Shown here piece after piece: positions 19,330-26,860 of a stretch of DNA of 62,056 bases (positions within the stretch are counted from its first letter, which is position 1; each line of letters begins with the position of its first letter). The notes beneath the pieces were generated by a model. That model did not search any database and was not told the DNA's origin. It worked only from the letters and a program-made list of their open reading frames with translations. The position numbers and the translations under genes are program-made. The DNA is from Rhodothermaceae bacterium. Lineage in GTDB: Bacteria > Bacteroidota > Rhodothermia > Rhodothermales > Bin80. Location: NCBI GenBank assembly GCA_009841335.1, contig VXLY01000010.1, forward strand, positions 1-62,056, given 5' to 3'.

Positions 19330-20547
19330 TCAGGAGGGCAGCTTTAGCTCATGCATGCGAACAGTCGGAGCTCCTTCTTCTAATTCCAAGAGCACATAGT
19401 CCGCCCCGAACTCCCTTGTGATACCCGGCATTTCGGCCAGGTGACAGACAAACCTGCCTTCGGCTTCATACGCAAGCCAACCGCGTTCTTCGCCAGGCAA
19501 GTCGTACCGGTTAATCCAGATCCGTCCATCACGCCCGATCTTGACATATGAGGTGTACGGAAACATATCCGCCACAGGACGATCGGGGCTGACTTCAGCA
19601 TCATCATACTCGTTCCATCCACGCCCCCGGCGCTCCCTTAGATTGTTGCGCCACGCGCGTACATGCGCACGTGTAACGTTTTGACCCGGATCATCATATC
19701 GTATAATCATCTTCACACCGAGCTTTTGGTCCAGAAGTAGGACTTCCGGCCTGCTGCCGTGCACAAGTGCGATGGTTGAACCTAGCGCGTCAATATCCGG
19801 GCTTGATCCGAAGAGCTCTGGGGTCACAAGATCTGACGGGCCTCCACGGATAATGCCTTGTCTTTCCCCCAGCATTTTGAGAGGACCATCCGTACGGTAG
19901 CCACGGGGATCGTGGACTCCCACGAAAAAGGACCGCCGCTCAGAAAAATCTGGTTTTCGCCCCCATATCTCTCTCGCGTTGATGGTGAACCCATTATCCA
20001 GCACGCCTCCGCCGCGCGAAAGGTTCGGGTATCCAGGCTTGAGATTCACCTGTCGCACGAATTCACCCTCAGCAGTGAAGACGTTGTATCTCCACGGACG
20101 GTAGTCCCCTGCCCACAAGGTATCACCTGACGTTACCCACACGCCAAATGGATTCCGAAATTCACCAGGCCCTTCACCTGATCGCCCCATAGACCGCAGA
20201 TGCCGCCCTTCACGGTCATAAATGCGTATTTCGGCTGCCCGGCGGTCGGCCACCACGATGGATCCGTCAGAGAGTCGCCCAGCGCCCCGAATCACGGAAA
20301 ACCACTGATTGTCATCGTGCTCATTGTCGCCGATAACGAGCGTAGGTTCTTCGCTGATGGTGCACGTGGCGTCTGAACTCAAGGGGGCGCTCGTGACAAC
20401 TACGGCCCCAGTAGTATCTAAGGTGACGATTTCTTCACCGGGCAATTCCGTGACGACAGGTTCAGGGGGCGGCTGACCGCCACAGGCAGCACTAAGGATC
20501 ACCAGTGCGAGGAGCAGGACTCGTGAGCAGCGATTCAGGGCAGTCAT
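19330..20547 (-). CDS. 6-bladed beta-propeller lipoprotein, tandem copy 2
   Basis: A 405-residue lipoprotein with lipobox LSAAC (cysteine 22), a near twin of the gene at 17948-19165. The propeller blade GRHLRSMGRSGEGPGEF is identical in both. Differences are spread along the protein, and both frames are intact, suggesting that both copies are kept under selection. The frame runs back to 20685, but that extension is not conserved in copy 1, so ATG 20547 is preferred. The stops of both copies lie in nearly identical sequence (AGGTCAGGAGGGC at about 17944 and 19327). Function unknown. Confidence 0.82.
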   Translation of the reverse strand: MTALNRCSRVLLLALVILSAACGGQPPPEPVVTELPGEEIVTLDTTGAVVVTSAPLSSDATCTISEEPTLVIGDNEHDDNQWFSVIRGAGRLSDGSIVVADRRAAEIRIYDREGRHLRSMGRSGEGPGEFRNPFGVWVTSGDTLWAGDYRPWRYNVFTAEGEFVRQVNLKPGYPNLSRGGGVLDNGFTINAREIWGRKPDFSERRSFFVGVHDPRGYRTDGPLKMLGERQGIIRGGPSDLVTPELFGSSPDIDALGSTIALVHGSRPEVLLLDQKLGVKMIIRYDDPGQNVTRAHVRAWRNNLRERRGRGWNEYDDAEVSPDRPVADMFPYTSYVKIGRDGRIWINRYDLPGEERGWLAYEAEGRFVCHLAEMPGITREFGADYVLLELEEGAPTVRMHELKLPS

Positions 20548-20881
20548 ATTCAGTTTGGGTATGGACAGACAGAATGTATCTGTACAATAAGTCCTGCGCA
20601 GCATATAATGCATAAGATCTGATGAATGAGTCAGCGCCAGGCGGAGGATAGCCCCCGGCTTTTTTATTAAACCTTTGTCATTCAAACCACTAAGCTTGAG
20701 CTTGTGGAGGAGTTAAGGTTCCTTGCAGGTTACGACTGTATCAAGCAAGAAGATTCAGGATGTTATTGATATGCTCGACCGCCTGATGGATTTGTTTATC
20801 CCGATTTGTCTTGAAAACGTCGGCACGATATTTGCAAAAAAGGAAATCACACTCTCACCTAAATCTTATCACTCCATACAA
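20548..20881. other. Divergent intergenic region
   Basis: About 330 bases between the propeller gene and the beta-barrel gene; both promoters should be here. A plus-strand frame (20723 onward) is open through it into the barrel gene but reads as an unlikely N-terminal extension. Nothing else was recognised. Confidence 0.4.
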
Positions 20882-21616
20882 ATGAGGATAGAACCTCTTT
20901 TCAAGCTTCCCGTTCTTCTAGTGCTTGTGTTCTCCGGCAGTCTGATTGGGGCCACATTTGCATTGGGGCAGGCCACCATTTCCGTTCAGACCGGCGGGAG
21001 CTTCACTACTTGGGGCGGGGATGACGTTAAAGAGCTGGAAGACGCTGGCTTTGACATTGGCTATCGGACCGGCGTGGCCGTTCGGGCATCGGTCGTTTCG
21101 CCGCTTACGGACCTCTTGGGACTGCAGATTGGTGCGGCCTATGTGCAAAAGGGCGCGTCTGGGGAGGTGGACGAAGATGATTTCTACCTCGAATTTACCA
21201 CCGATATGGACTATCTCGAATTTCCCCTGCTGCTGAGATTCAGTCCCCAACTGGGGGGGCCGCTGTCGCCCCACGTCGCTGCGGGTCCGGCATTTTCATT
21301 TGTGCTCAATTGCAGGGTTAGTAATCGGTTTAGGGCCTCCTATATCGACCCGTTTACCGATGAGAAAGTAATGGTCGACGATAATGAGTCGGAAGAATGC
21401 GAAGACGACGTATTTAAGACGTTTGACTTTGGCGTAATGGCCGGTGCGGGCTTGGCCTTCGAGGTGTCTCCGTCCTGGTCGCTAACGCTGGATTTTGTAT
21501 ATAACCGCGGCCTGTCGTCAATAATAAAGGTGGACGACGATTTGTTGGAGTTGTCGGACGACACAGGAAACCGGACGTACGCGATCATGGCTGGCGTAGC
21601 CTTTCGATTACGGTAG
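20882..21616 (+). CDS. Outer-membrane beta-barrel protein (PorT/OMP_b-brl family)
   Basis: A 244-residue predicted outer-membrane barrel. The signal peptide is residues 1-30 (hydrophobic VLLVLVFSGSLIGATFALG). The mature part has alternating amphipathic strands with aromatic ends: GLQIGAAYVQKG, DYLEFPLLLRFSPQ, SPHVAAGPAFSFVLNC, FDFGVMAGAGLAFEVSPSWS and the final strand NRTYAIMAGVAFRLR ending in arginine. This is the porin-like PorT/outer-membrane protein beta-barrel family of Bacteroidota. The ATG 20882 is chosen because the signal peptide starts there; the frame opens at 20723. Asp/Glu-rich loops (residues about 140-165) may bind cations. Function unknown. Confidence 0.78.
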   Translation: MRIEPLFKLPVLLVLVFSGSLIGATFALGQATISVQTGGSFTTWGGDDVKELEDAGFDIGYRTGVAVRASVVSPLTDLLGLQIGAAYVQKGASGEVDEDDFYLEFTTDMDYLEFPLLLRFSPQLGGPLSPHVAAGPAFSFVLNCRVSNRFRASYIDPFTDEKVMVDDNESEECEDDVFKTFDFGVMAGAGLAFEVSPSWSLTLDFVYNRGLSSIIKVDDDLLELSDDTGNRTYAIMAGVAFRLR

Positions 21617-22047
21617 CCCCGGGGATACCGCTGGCTGTAGCGCCTCACGCGGCCAACAAGCTAGGCTGATCCGTTCGAGGACGGTCGGTAGGGGACGCTG
21701 CAGGGAGGAGCAACGAGTATACGAGGGCAACACGTAGTCATTGGGATACGACCAGGGATCCACACATTAGTGGCTACTATTGTGGAGTTTACCGCGTAGC
21801 GTAGCGAAGGGGTGCGTGTCAGCATAGACCTGACGATAGAATTTAACTTTCTGGTCTAGGTAAAAATAACCGGGACTGATTGGTTTTTATGCTTATCTTC
21901 GTTCGCGTGAATCGACAAAGGACATAGCATTAAGGTATCCCCAGAGAATGACCCGAGAGCTGAAGCCAATTTCACAATTTGAGTTACTTCTCATTTTCCC
22001 GGCAACGCAGCTGACACCCTGTAGTAAATTTGGCAGTTGACGAAGTT
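21617..22047. other. Upstream region of the seven-gene lipid operon
   Basis: About 430 bases with no recognisable gene on either strand. The promoter of the operon that follows should lie here, but no clear -35/-10 pair or Bacteroidota-type TTTG/TAnnTTTG pair was found by eye. Confidence 0.4.
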
Positions 22048-22182
22048 ATGAAGTCCCTCGTCACAGTCGAATGTGCTGAAGATCTGGCGTTATTGCAGGA
22101 AGGTTTAGTGGAGCCGTTACAAACTCAAGCTTAGCAGCTCACTAATCCATCTTGCCACTTAGCGTTACACGACACGGCAGGC

Positions 22183-23037
22183 GTGCTGGTCGCCCGTTGT
22201 TCACTGTGGGAGAGAAATGATCCTGGCGGTGCGCAAGTCTTGGACGGTCTTGTCGGTCACTACGCGGCTGCCAATGCCGATGTAGGCAAAGAATTGTTAG
22301 AATACGCCTCAGATCGACATCGGGCAAAAGGTCACGAGCGGGTAATTGGTCCAATGGACAAGTCCACATGGCACCGCTACAGGCTCCTGACAGATCGTGG
22401 GACTGAACCGACATTCTTTTTGGAGCCCGACAATCCCGATGAGTGGCCAAGCCATTTCACCGAGGCAGGGTTCAGGCCTCTAGCGACTTACACCTCTTCG
22501 CTCAATGCCGATCTCAGTCAAGTTGACCCACGCTCTGACGGACGTCGGGCCGAATTTGAGCGCAATGGTATTACTATGCGGAAATTCGACATGGCACGCT
22601 TCCAAGATGAACTGACAGCCATCCATGAACTGTCGCTAGTGGCATTCGCCGGGAATTTCCTGTACAGCCCAATTAGACTCGAGGAATTTCTGACATCTTA
22701 CGCGCCAATCCGTGCACATTTAATCCCTGAATTAGTCCTTCTCATAGAGCATGATAAGCGTCTCGTAGGCTTCATATTTGCGATTCCAGACCGGTTGGAA
22801 CCGGCAAGGGGTGCGCCTATGCGCACGGTCATCGTTAAGTCTATGGCGGTGCATCCGGAGTACGGTGGGAGTGGGCTTGGTGGGGTTTTGATGGATGAGG
22901 TTCAGCGAGCGGCACGAAGTCTCGGGTTTGAGCGCGCCATTCACGCACTCATGCAGGAGACTAATCTGTCCCGACGCATATCAAGTCACTACGGCACTAC
23001 CATCCGTCGCTATACGCTCTACGAGAAGGTGTTGTAA
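22183..23037 (+). CDS. GNAT-family acyltransferase, first gene of the lipid operon
   Basis: A 284-residue protein (GTG start) resembling two-domain GNAT N-acyltransferases. HRAKGHERVIGPMDKSTWHRY is typical of the first half, and the second half has the acetyl-CoA region SMAVHPEYGGSGLGGVLMDE (the R/Q-x-x-G-x-G/A loop). The same frame is open upstream to ATG 22048 except for a TAG at 22132-22134. The upstream codons read as a normal GNAT beginning (MKSLVTVECAEDLALLQEGL), and after the TAG the sequence continues HLALHDTAGVLVARCSLW. The gene may therefore be a 330-codon frame broken by one amber codon, or translation may restart at 22183 without the first strand and helix. The ligase gene starts 4 bases after its stop. 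Acceptor substrate unknown. Confidence 0.7.
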   Translation: MLVARCSLWERNDPGGAQVLDGLVGHYAAANADVGKELLEYASDRHRAKGHERVIGPMDKSTWHRYRLLTDRGTEPTFFLEPDNPDEWPSHFTEAGFRPLATYTSSLNADLSQVDPRSDGRRAEFERNGITMRKFDMARFQDELTAIHELSLVAFAGNFLYSPIRLEEFLTSYAPIRAHLIPELVLLIEHDKRLVGFIFAIPDRLEPARGAPMRTVIVKSMAVHPEYGGSGLGGVLMDEVQRAARSLGFERAIHALMQETNLSRRISSHYGTTIRRYTLYEKVL

Positions 23038-23041
23038 GAGG

Positions 23042-24649
23042 ATGAACATCTGCCACATACTGACTGAGCAGGCTGCTGAACGACCAAATCAGCCTGCCAT
23101 TATTGAGGGGGCTGGTAAGCGTACCCGCTCGGTGACATTTGCTCAACTTGCCGAGCGGTCAGCCAAAGCGGCGGCATTGCTCCGCTTGTCGGGGTTGACC
23201 CAGGGGGATAGAATCCTTCTCTTCCAGCCGATCTCGATTGAGCTTTATGTGGCGCTACTCAGCATATTCCGTCTTGGTTTGGTGGCTACCGTACTGGATC
23301 CATCGGCCGGACGCAGGCACATTGAGCAGTGTTGTGAAATTGCCCGTCCCAAGGCTTTTCTGGGCCCGGCGCGGGCGCATCTCTTGCGATTCCTCTGTCG
23401 GAGTGTGCGCCGAATTGAGTGTCACCTAGTGACTACGGCATGGGCTCCCTCTGCAATTCGCTGGTCCAAACTTGACCGGCTTAACCCTTTAGACTCCATC
23501 GCAACCTGCTTGTCATCCCATGATGCTCTGCTTACATTTACCAGCGGGAGCACCGGAATTCCCAAGGCAGCGGTCCGAAGCCATGGTTTTCTGCGAGCAC
23601 AACATGAGGTCTTGGCGGCTTCAATTGATCTGGAGCCCCAAGAAGTTGACCTACCTACCCTGCCGATTTTCGTGCTGGCCAATCTGGCCTCGGGTGTGAC
23701 CTTTGTCATCCCTCAGTGTGATCTTCGGAAACCCGGCTTTATTGAACCTGGTCCGGTGCTCGCGCAGCTTCAGCATCACCAGGTTACCCGGACTGTGGGT
23801 TCGCCGGCGCTATACAACAGGCTACTTGAGGGGGTTCGTTCAATAGCTGGAAACGAAAACGAGCGCCAAGAGGTACGTCTTGGCCCACTTCGGAAACTCT
23901 ATACCGGCGGTGCTCCCGTCTTTCCCCGCCTCCTGCAGGAACTTCGTGCGGCCATGCCCAAGGGTCATGTGATCGTGGTCTACGGTTCTACCGAAGCCGA
24001 ACCCATCTCGCACCTTAACTGGGACGAGGCAAGTGACCGCGACCGGGTCGGCATGTATGCCGGGAAGGGGCTTCTGGTAGGAAAGCCGGTGAATCAGATC
24101 AGGCTTCGCATTGTGGATAACCGATGGGGCGAACCCCTGCCAGACATGAACGCAAATGAGTTTGTTAAGCTTGAACTTCCTCCTATGCGCAGGGGTGAAA
24201 TCGTTGTGAATGGCCCTCACGTCCTCACCGGATATCTGAACGGAGTCGGCGACGAGGAGACCAAATTCCGGGTTGACGATGAGATCTGGCACCGCACCGG
24301 TGACGCAGGCTATCTTGATAAGGAAGGCCGACTCTGGCTTCTAGGGCGTGCGGGTGCTGTTATTCGGGACGAACGGGGCACAATCTACCCCTTCGCCGTT
24401 GAATGCGCGGCGAGCCAACTGAATTGGATTGAGCGGAGTGCGCTTGCAAGCCTCAATGGAGAGCGCCTGCTTGCTGTACAGATGAAACCTGGAATTCCCG
24501 CGGCAGCGGAACACAAAACACTTACAACACTTTCCTGGGCTCGCCTGGACAGGGTCGTAAGCATTCCCCGTATCCCGGTTGATCGCCGTCACAATGCAAA
24601 AGTAGACTATACTTCACTAATAAAACAACTTAAACGCCATGTCAGCTGA
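23042..24649 (+). CDS. AMP-forming acyl-CoA ligase-like enzyme
   Basis: A 535-residue member of the ANL (adenylate-forming) superfamily. It has the P-loop LTFTSGSTGIPKAAV (about 168-182), YGSTEAEPISH (A5 region), GDAGYLDKEGRLWLLGR (A7/A8), and a C-terminal lysine in HNAKVDY where the adenylation lysine (A10) sits. It would activate a carboxylic acid as acyl-AMP and then form a thioester, or a beta-lactone as in OleC, which it resembles in general layout. The ATG 23042 lies 4 bases after the GNAT stop; the frame opens further upstream inside the GNAT gene. Its end overlaps the reductase start by 11 bases. The substrate is unknown; the operon suggests a lipid or isoprenoid acid. Confidence 0.82.
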   Translation: MNICHILTEQAAERPNQPAIIEGAGKRTRSVTFAQLAERSAKAAALLRLSGLTQGDRILLFQPISIELYVALLSIFRLGLVATVLDPSAGRRHIEQCCEIARPKAFLGPARAHLLRFLCRSVRRIECHLVTTAWAPSAIRWSKLDRLNPLDSIATCLSSHDALLTFTSGSTGIPKAAVRSHGFLRAQHEVLAASIDLEPQEVDLPTLPIFVLANLASGVTFVIPQCDLRKPGFIEPGPVLAQLQHHQVTRTVGSPALYNRLLEGVRSIAGNENERQEVRLGPLRKLYTGGAPVFPRLLQELRAAMPKGHVIVVYGSTEAEPISHLNWDEASDRDRVGMYAGKGLLVGKPVNQIRLRIVDNRWGEPLPDMNANEFVKLELPPMRRGEIVVNGPHVLTGYLNGVGDEETKFRVDDEIWHRTGDAGYLDKEGRLWLLGRAGAVIRDERGTIYPFAVECAASQLNWIERSALASLNGERLLAVQMKPGIPAAAEHKTLTTLSWARLDRVVSIPRIPVDRRHNAKVDYTSLIKQLKRHVS

Positions 24650-25931
24650 TCTTCGCGGTGTTCGGGGGTTCTTCCAACGCCTGTTCGCCGAACGCACTCA
24701 ACAGGAAATAGAGCAGGGTCTGACACCCTCGCTGAAGGACATTCCGCCAAGCGTCCCCCGGGGAGATACACCCGGGACGATTTCTTCAGAAGAAGTAGAT
24801 CGACGCTGGGACGTCCTTGATGTGGACGCGTCCATCAGGCATCAATTGCTTGATGCCATGACACGTGAACAAATGAATTCGTACAGTAAGAATATCGAAA
24901 ACTTTATCGGCACCGTGAAACTCCCTATTGGATCAGCCGGACCGCTGCGGGTACGCGGACTGTTTGCAAACGGAGATTATTATGTGCCACTCGCTACGTC
25001 AGAAGCTGCACTGGTAGCGTCTTACGGCCGGGGAGCGCAGGCCATCACGAAGGCTGGCGGCTGTACCGCGGCGACGATATGGGAGGGCGTGACCCGTGCT
25101 CCCGTCTTTGTCTTTAATAGCTTAGTTGAGATCGGCAAGTTTATGGCATGGGCAAGTGAGCACGCGGACATGTTCAAGGACATCGCTGCATCCACTACGC
25201 GACATGGTCGGCTTATCCGGACTTGTTTCAACGTAGAAGGCAATCATATCTACCTAATTTTTGAATTCGTCACCGGTGATGCTTCTGGGCAAAACATGGT
25301 CACGATTGCAACCGATGCCGTGTGCCGTTTTATCCTTGACCAGACCCCGGTTCAGCCCGCGTACTGGTTTGTGGAGGGTAATCACTCAGGAGATAAGAAG
25401 GCGTCGTATATGTCCTTCCAGAATGTGCGTGGAAAGAGGGTCACAGCCGAGGTGACGCTCACACCCGAAATTCTCAAAGGTTACCTGAAAACAAGCGCCA
25501 GCCGGATGGTTGATTTATATCAGGTCGGGGTCGTCGGCGGAGTCATGAGCGGCAACATCGGACTGCAGGGACATTATGCCAATGCAATGGCGGCGCTATT
25601 CATCGCCTGCGGTCAGGATGCCGCGTGCGTAGCTGAATCCGCTGTAGGTGTGACTCGAATGGAGCGCACGGACGGCGATTGCCTGTACGCATCTGTAACA
25701 CTTCCCAACCTCATCGTGGGTACGGTTGGAGGGGGAACGGGTCTGCCGAGCCAGAGTGCCTGCCTCGACATTCTCAAACTTTCTGGGCCGGGCAACGCCT
25801 CTGCGCTTGCCGAGGTATGCGCTGCACTCGTTCTGGCGGGTGAGCTATCGATCTCCGCTGCAATGTCATCGCATGGTTTCACTAGTGCACATCAGTCGCT
25901 GGCGCGGGGACCGGTGAAGAAAAAGTCATGA
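24639..25931 (+). CDS. Hydroxymethylglutaryl-CoA reductase (class I-like)
   Basis: A 430-residue HMG-CoA reductase. All four catalytic residues are recognisable: E122 (LATSEAALVAS), K253 (GDKKAS), D327 (IACGQDAA) and H418 (TSAHQSLARG). The substrate segment ENFIGTVKLPIGSAGPL and the NADPH motif GDASGQNM are also present. The family makes mevalonate from HMG-CoA with two NADPH, a four-electron reduction of a thioester to an alcohol. No other mevalonate-pathway gene is in the window. Its neighbours are lipid-type enzymes, so it may supply mevalonate or act on another acyl thioester made by the adjacent ligase (inference). It overlaps the ligase by 11 bases and UbiA by 4 (ATGA). Confidence 0.9.
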   Translation: MSADLRGVRGFFQRLFAERTQQEIEQGLTPSLKDIPPSVPRGDTPGTISSEEVDRRWDVLDVDASIRHQLLDAMTREQMNSYSKNIENFIGTVKLPIGSAGPLRVRGLFANGDYYVPLATSEAALVASYGRGAQAITKAGGCTAATIWEGVTRAPVFVFNSLVEIGKFMAWASEHADMFKDIAASTTRHGRLIRTCFNVEGNHIYLIFEFVTGDASGQNMVTIATDAVCRFILDQTPVQPAYWFVEGNHSGDKKASYMSFQNVRGKRVTAEVTLTPEILKGYLKTSASRMVDLYQVGVVGGVMSGNIGLQGHYANAMAALFIACGQDAACVAESAVGVTRMERTDGDCLYASVTLPNLIVGTVGGGTGLPSQSACLDILKLSGPGNASALAEVCAALVLAGELSISAAMSSHGFTSAHQSLARGPVKKKS

Positions 25932-26860
25932 ACCCCGACCGTGATCGAGGAATTTGGCGCTGGTGGGTGTATCAAAAAGAGCGTTTCCCGCTCGTGCAGC
26001 ACGGGCCACTGATTTTCGCCTTCAGTTTCAGTGCGGTTGCCTTCGTATGGATGCTGCGCTCATCTGCCGGATGGCCCAACCTTTTGTCTGTGGTGGTTGC
26101 ATTCGGCTCTTGTCTGATCTTTTTTCTTCAGCTGCGCATCGCGGACGAATTCAAAGACAATGACGAGGACACACGTTATCGCCCCTATCGTCCTGTCCCG
26201 CGAGGTCTGGTGACCTTGCGCGACTTGGCCGGACTCTTCGTACTGGGTGCCATAGTGCAGGTGGGTCTGGCACTGTGGCTCGATGCGCGACTTCTTATTC
26301 TGCTGCTGATTACCTGGACTTACCAGGCATTGATGGGCAAGGAGTTCTTTTTGGGAGAATGGCTGCGTGGCAAACATCTCACGTACATGGTCACCCATAT
26401 GGCCATTATGCCGCTTGTGGACCTCTATGCTACGAGTACCGACTGGCTTGCCTTTCAGGGTCATCCTCCGGCCGGACTTTTCTGGTTTCTCTTGGCCAGC
26501 CTCTTCAATGGCATGGTGATCGAAATTGGCCGTAAGATTCGCAGTCCGGAGGATGAGGAGGAGGGGGTCCCTACCTATTCGGTTGTATGGGGACGCCGGA
26601 GGGCATTGGGTACATGGTGGCTGGTCATGGGACTCACACTAGTTTACGCCTGTATTGCTGTGCGTCGAATTGATTTTTTCGTGCCATTGGTAATCATTCT
26701 CGGCCTATTCCTTGGCGGAGCAGTATTTGTCGGAACCCATTTTATGCGTCGTCAGACCAAAGGAGCGGGCAAATGGATTGAGAATTGGTCTGGGGTCTGG
26801 ACACTGGTGCTCTATTTGAGCCTTGGGCCAGTTCCGCTGTTCTTGAGGGAATTGGGATGA
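25928..26860 (+). CDS. UbiA-family prenyltransferase
   Basis: A 310-residue membrane protein with about eight hydrophobic helices. The first aspartate-rich motif of the UbiA superfamily is RIADEFKDNDED (70-81), followed by RPYRPVPRGLV. The second acidic motif lies in GRKIRSPEDEEEG (about 199-211). The family transfers a prenyl chain from a diphosphate to an acceptor within the membrane (quinone rings, heme, chlorophyllide, or glycerol lipids as in archaeal DGGGP synthase). Nothing visible fixes the acceptor. It starts by ATGA overlap with the reductase gene, and its own TGA overlaps the next ATG. Its place beside a BtaA-like enzyme and a phytol-kinase-like protein points to a lipid rather than a quinone product (inference). 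Confidence 0.86.
   Translation: MNPDRDRGIWRWWVYQKERFPLVQHGPLIFAFSFSAVAFVWMLRSSAGWPNLLSVVVAFGSCLIFFLQLRIADEFKDNDEDTRYRPYRPVPRGLVTLRDLAGLFVLGAIVQVGLALWLDARLLILLLITWTYQALMGKEFFLGEWLRGKHLTYMVTHMAIMPLVDLYATSTDWLAFQGHPPAGLFWFLLASLFNGMVIEIGRKIRSPEDEEEGVPTYSVVWGRRRALGTWWLVMGLTLVYACIAVRRIDFFVPLVIILGLFLGGAVFVGTHFMRRQTKGAGKWIENWSGVWTLVLYLSLGPVPLFLRELG

Larger units (their letters stand above)
17944..20630. repeat. Tandem duplication of a propeller-lipoprotein unit
   Basis: Two head-to-tail units of about 1.3 kb, at 17944-19240 and 19325-20630, each hold one 405-codon propeller gene plus about 80 bases of related upstream sequence (CATATTCAGTT, GTATCTGTA, CATAAGATCT). This shows that the duplication included the control region. 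Confidence 0.8.
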
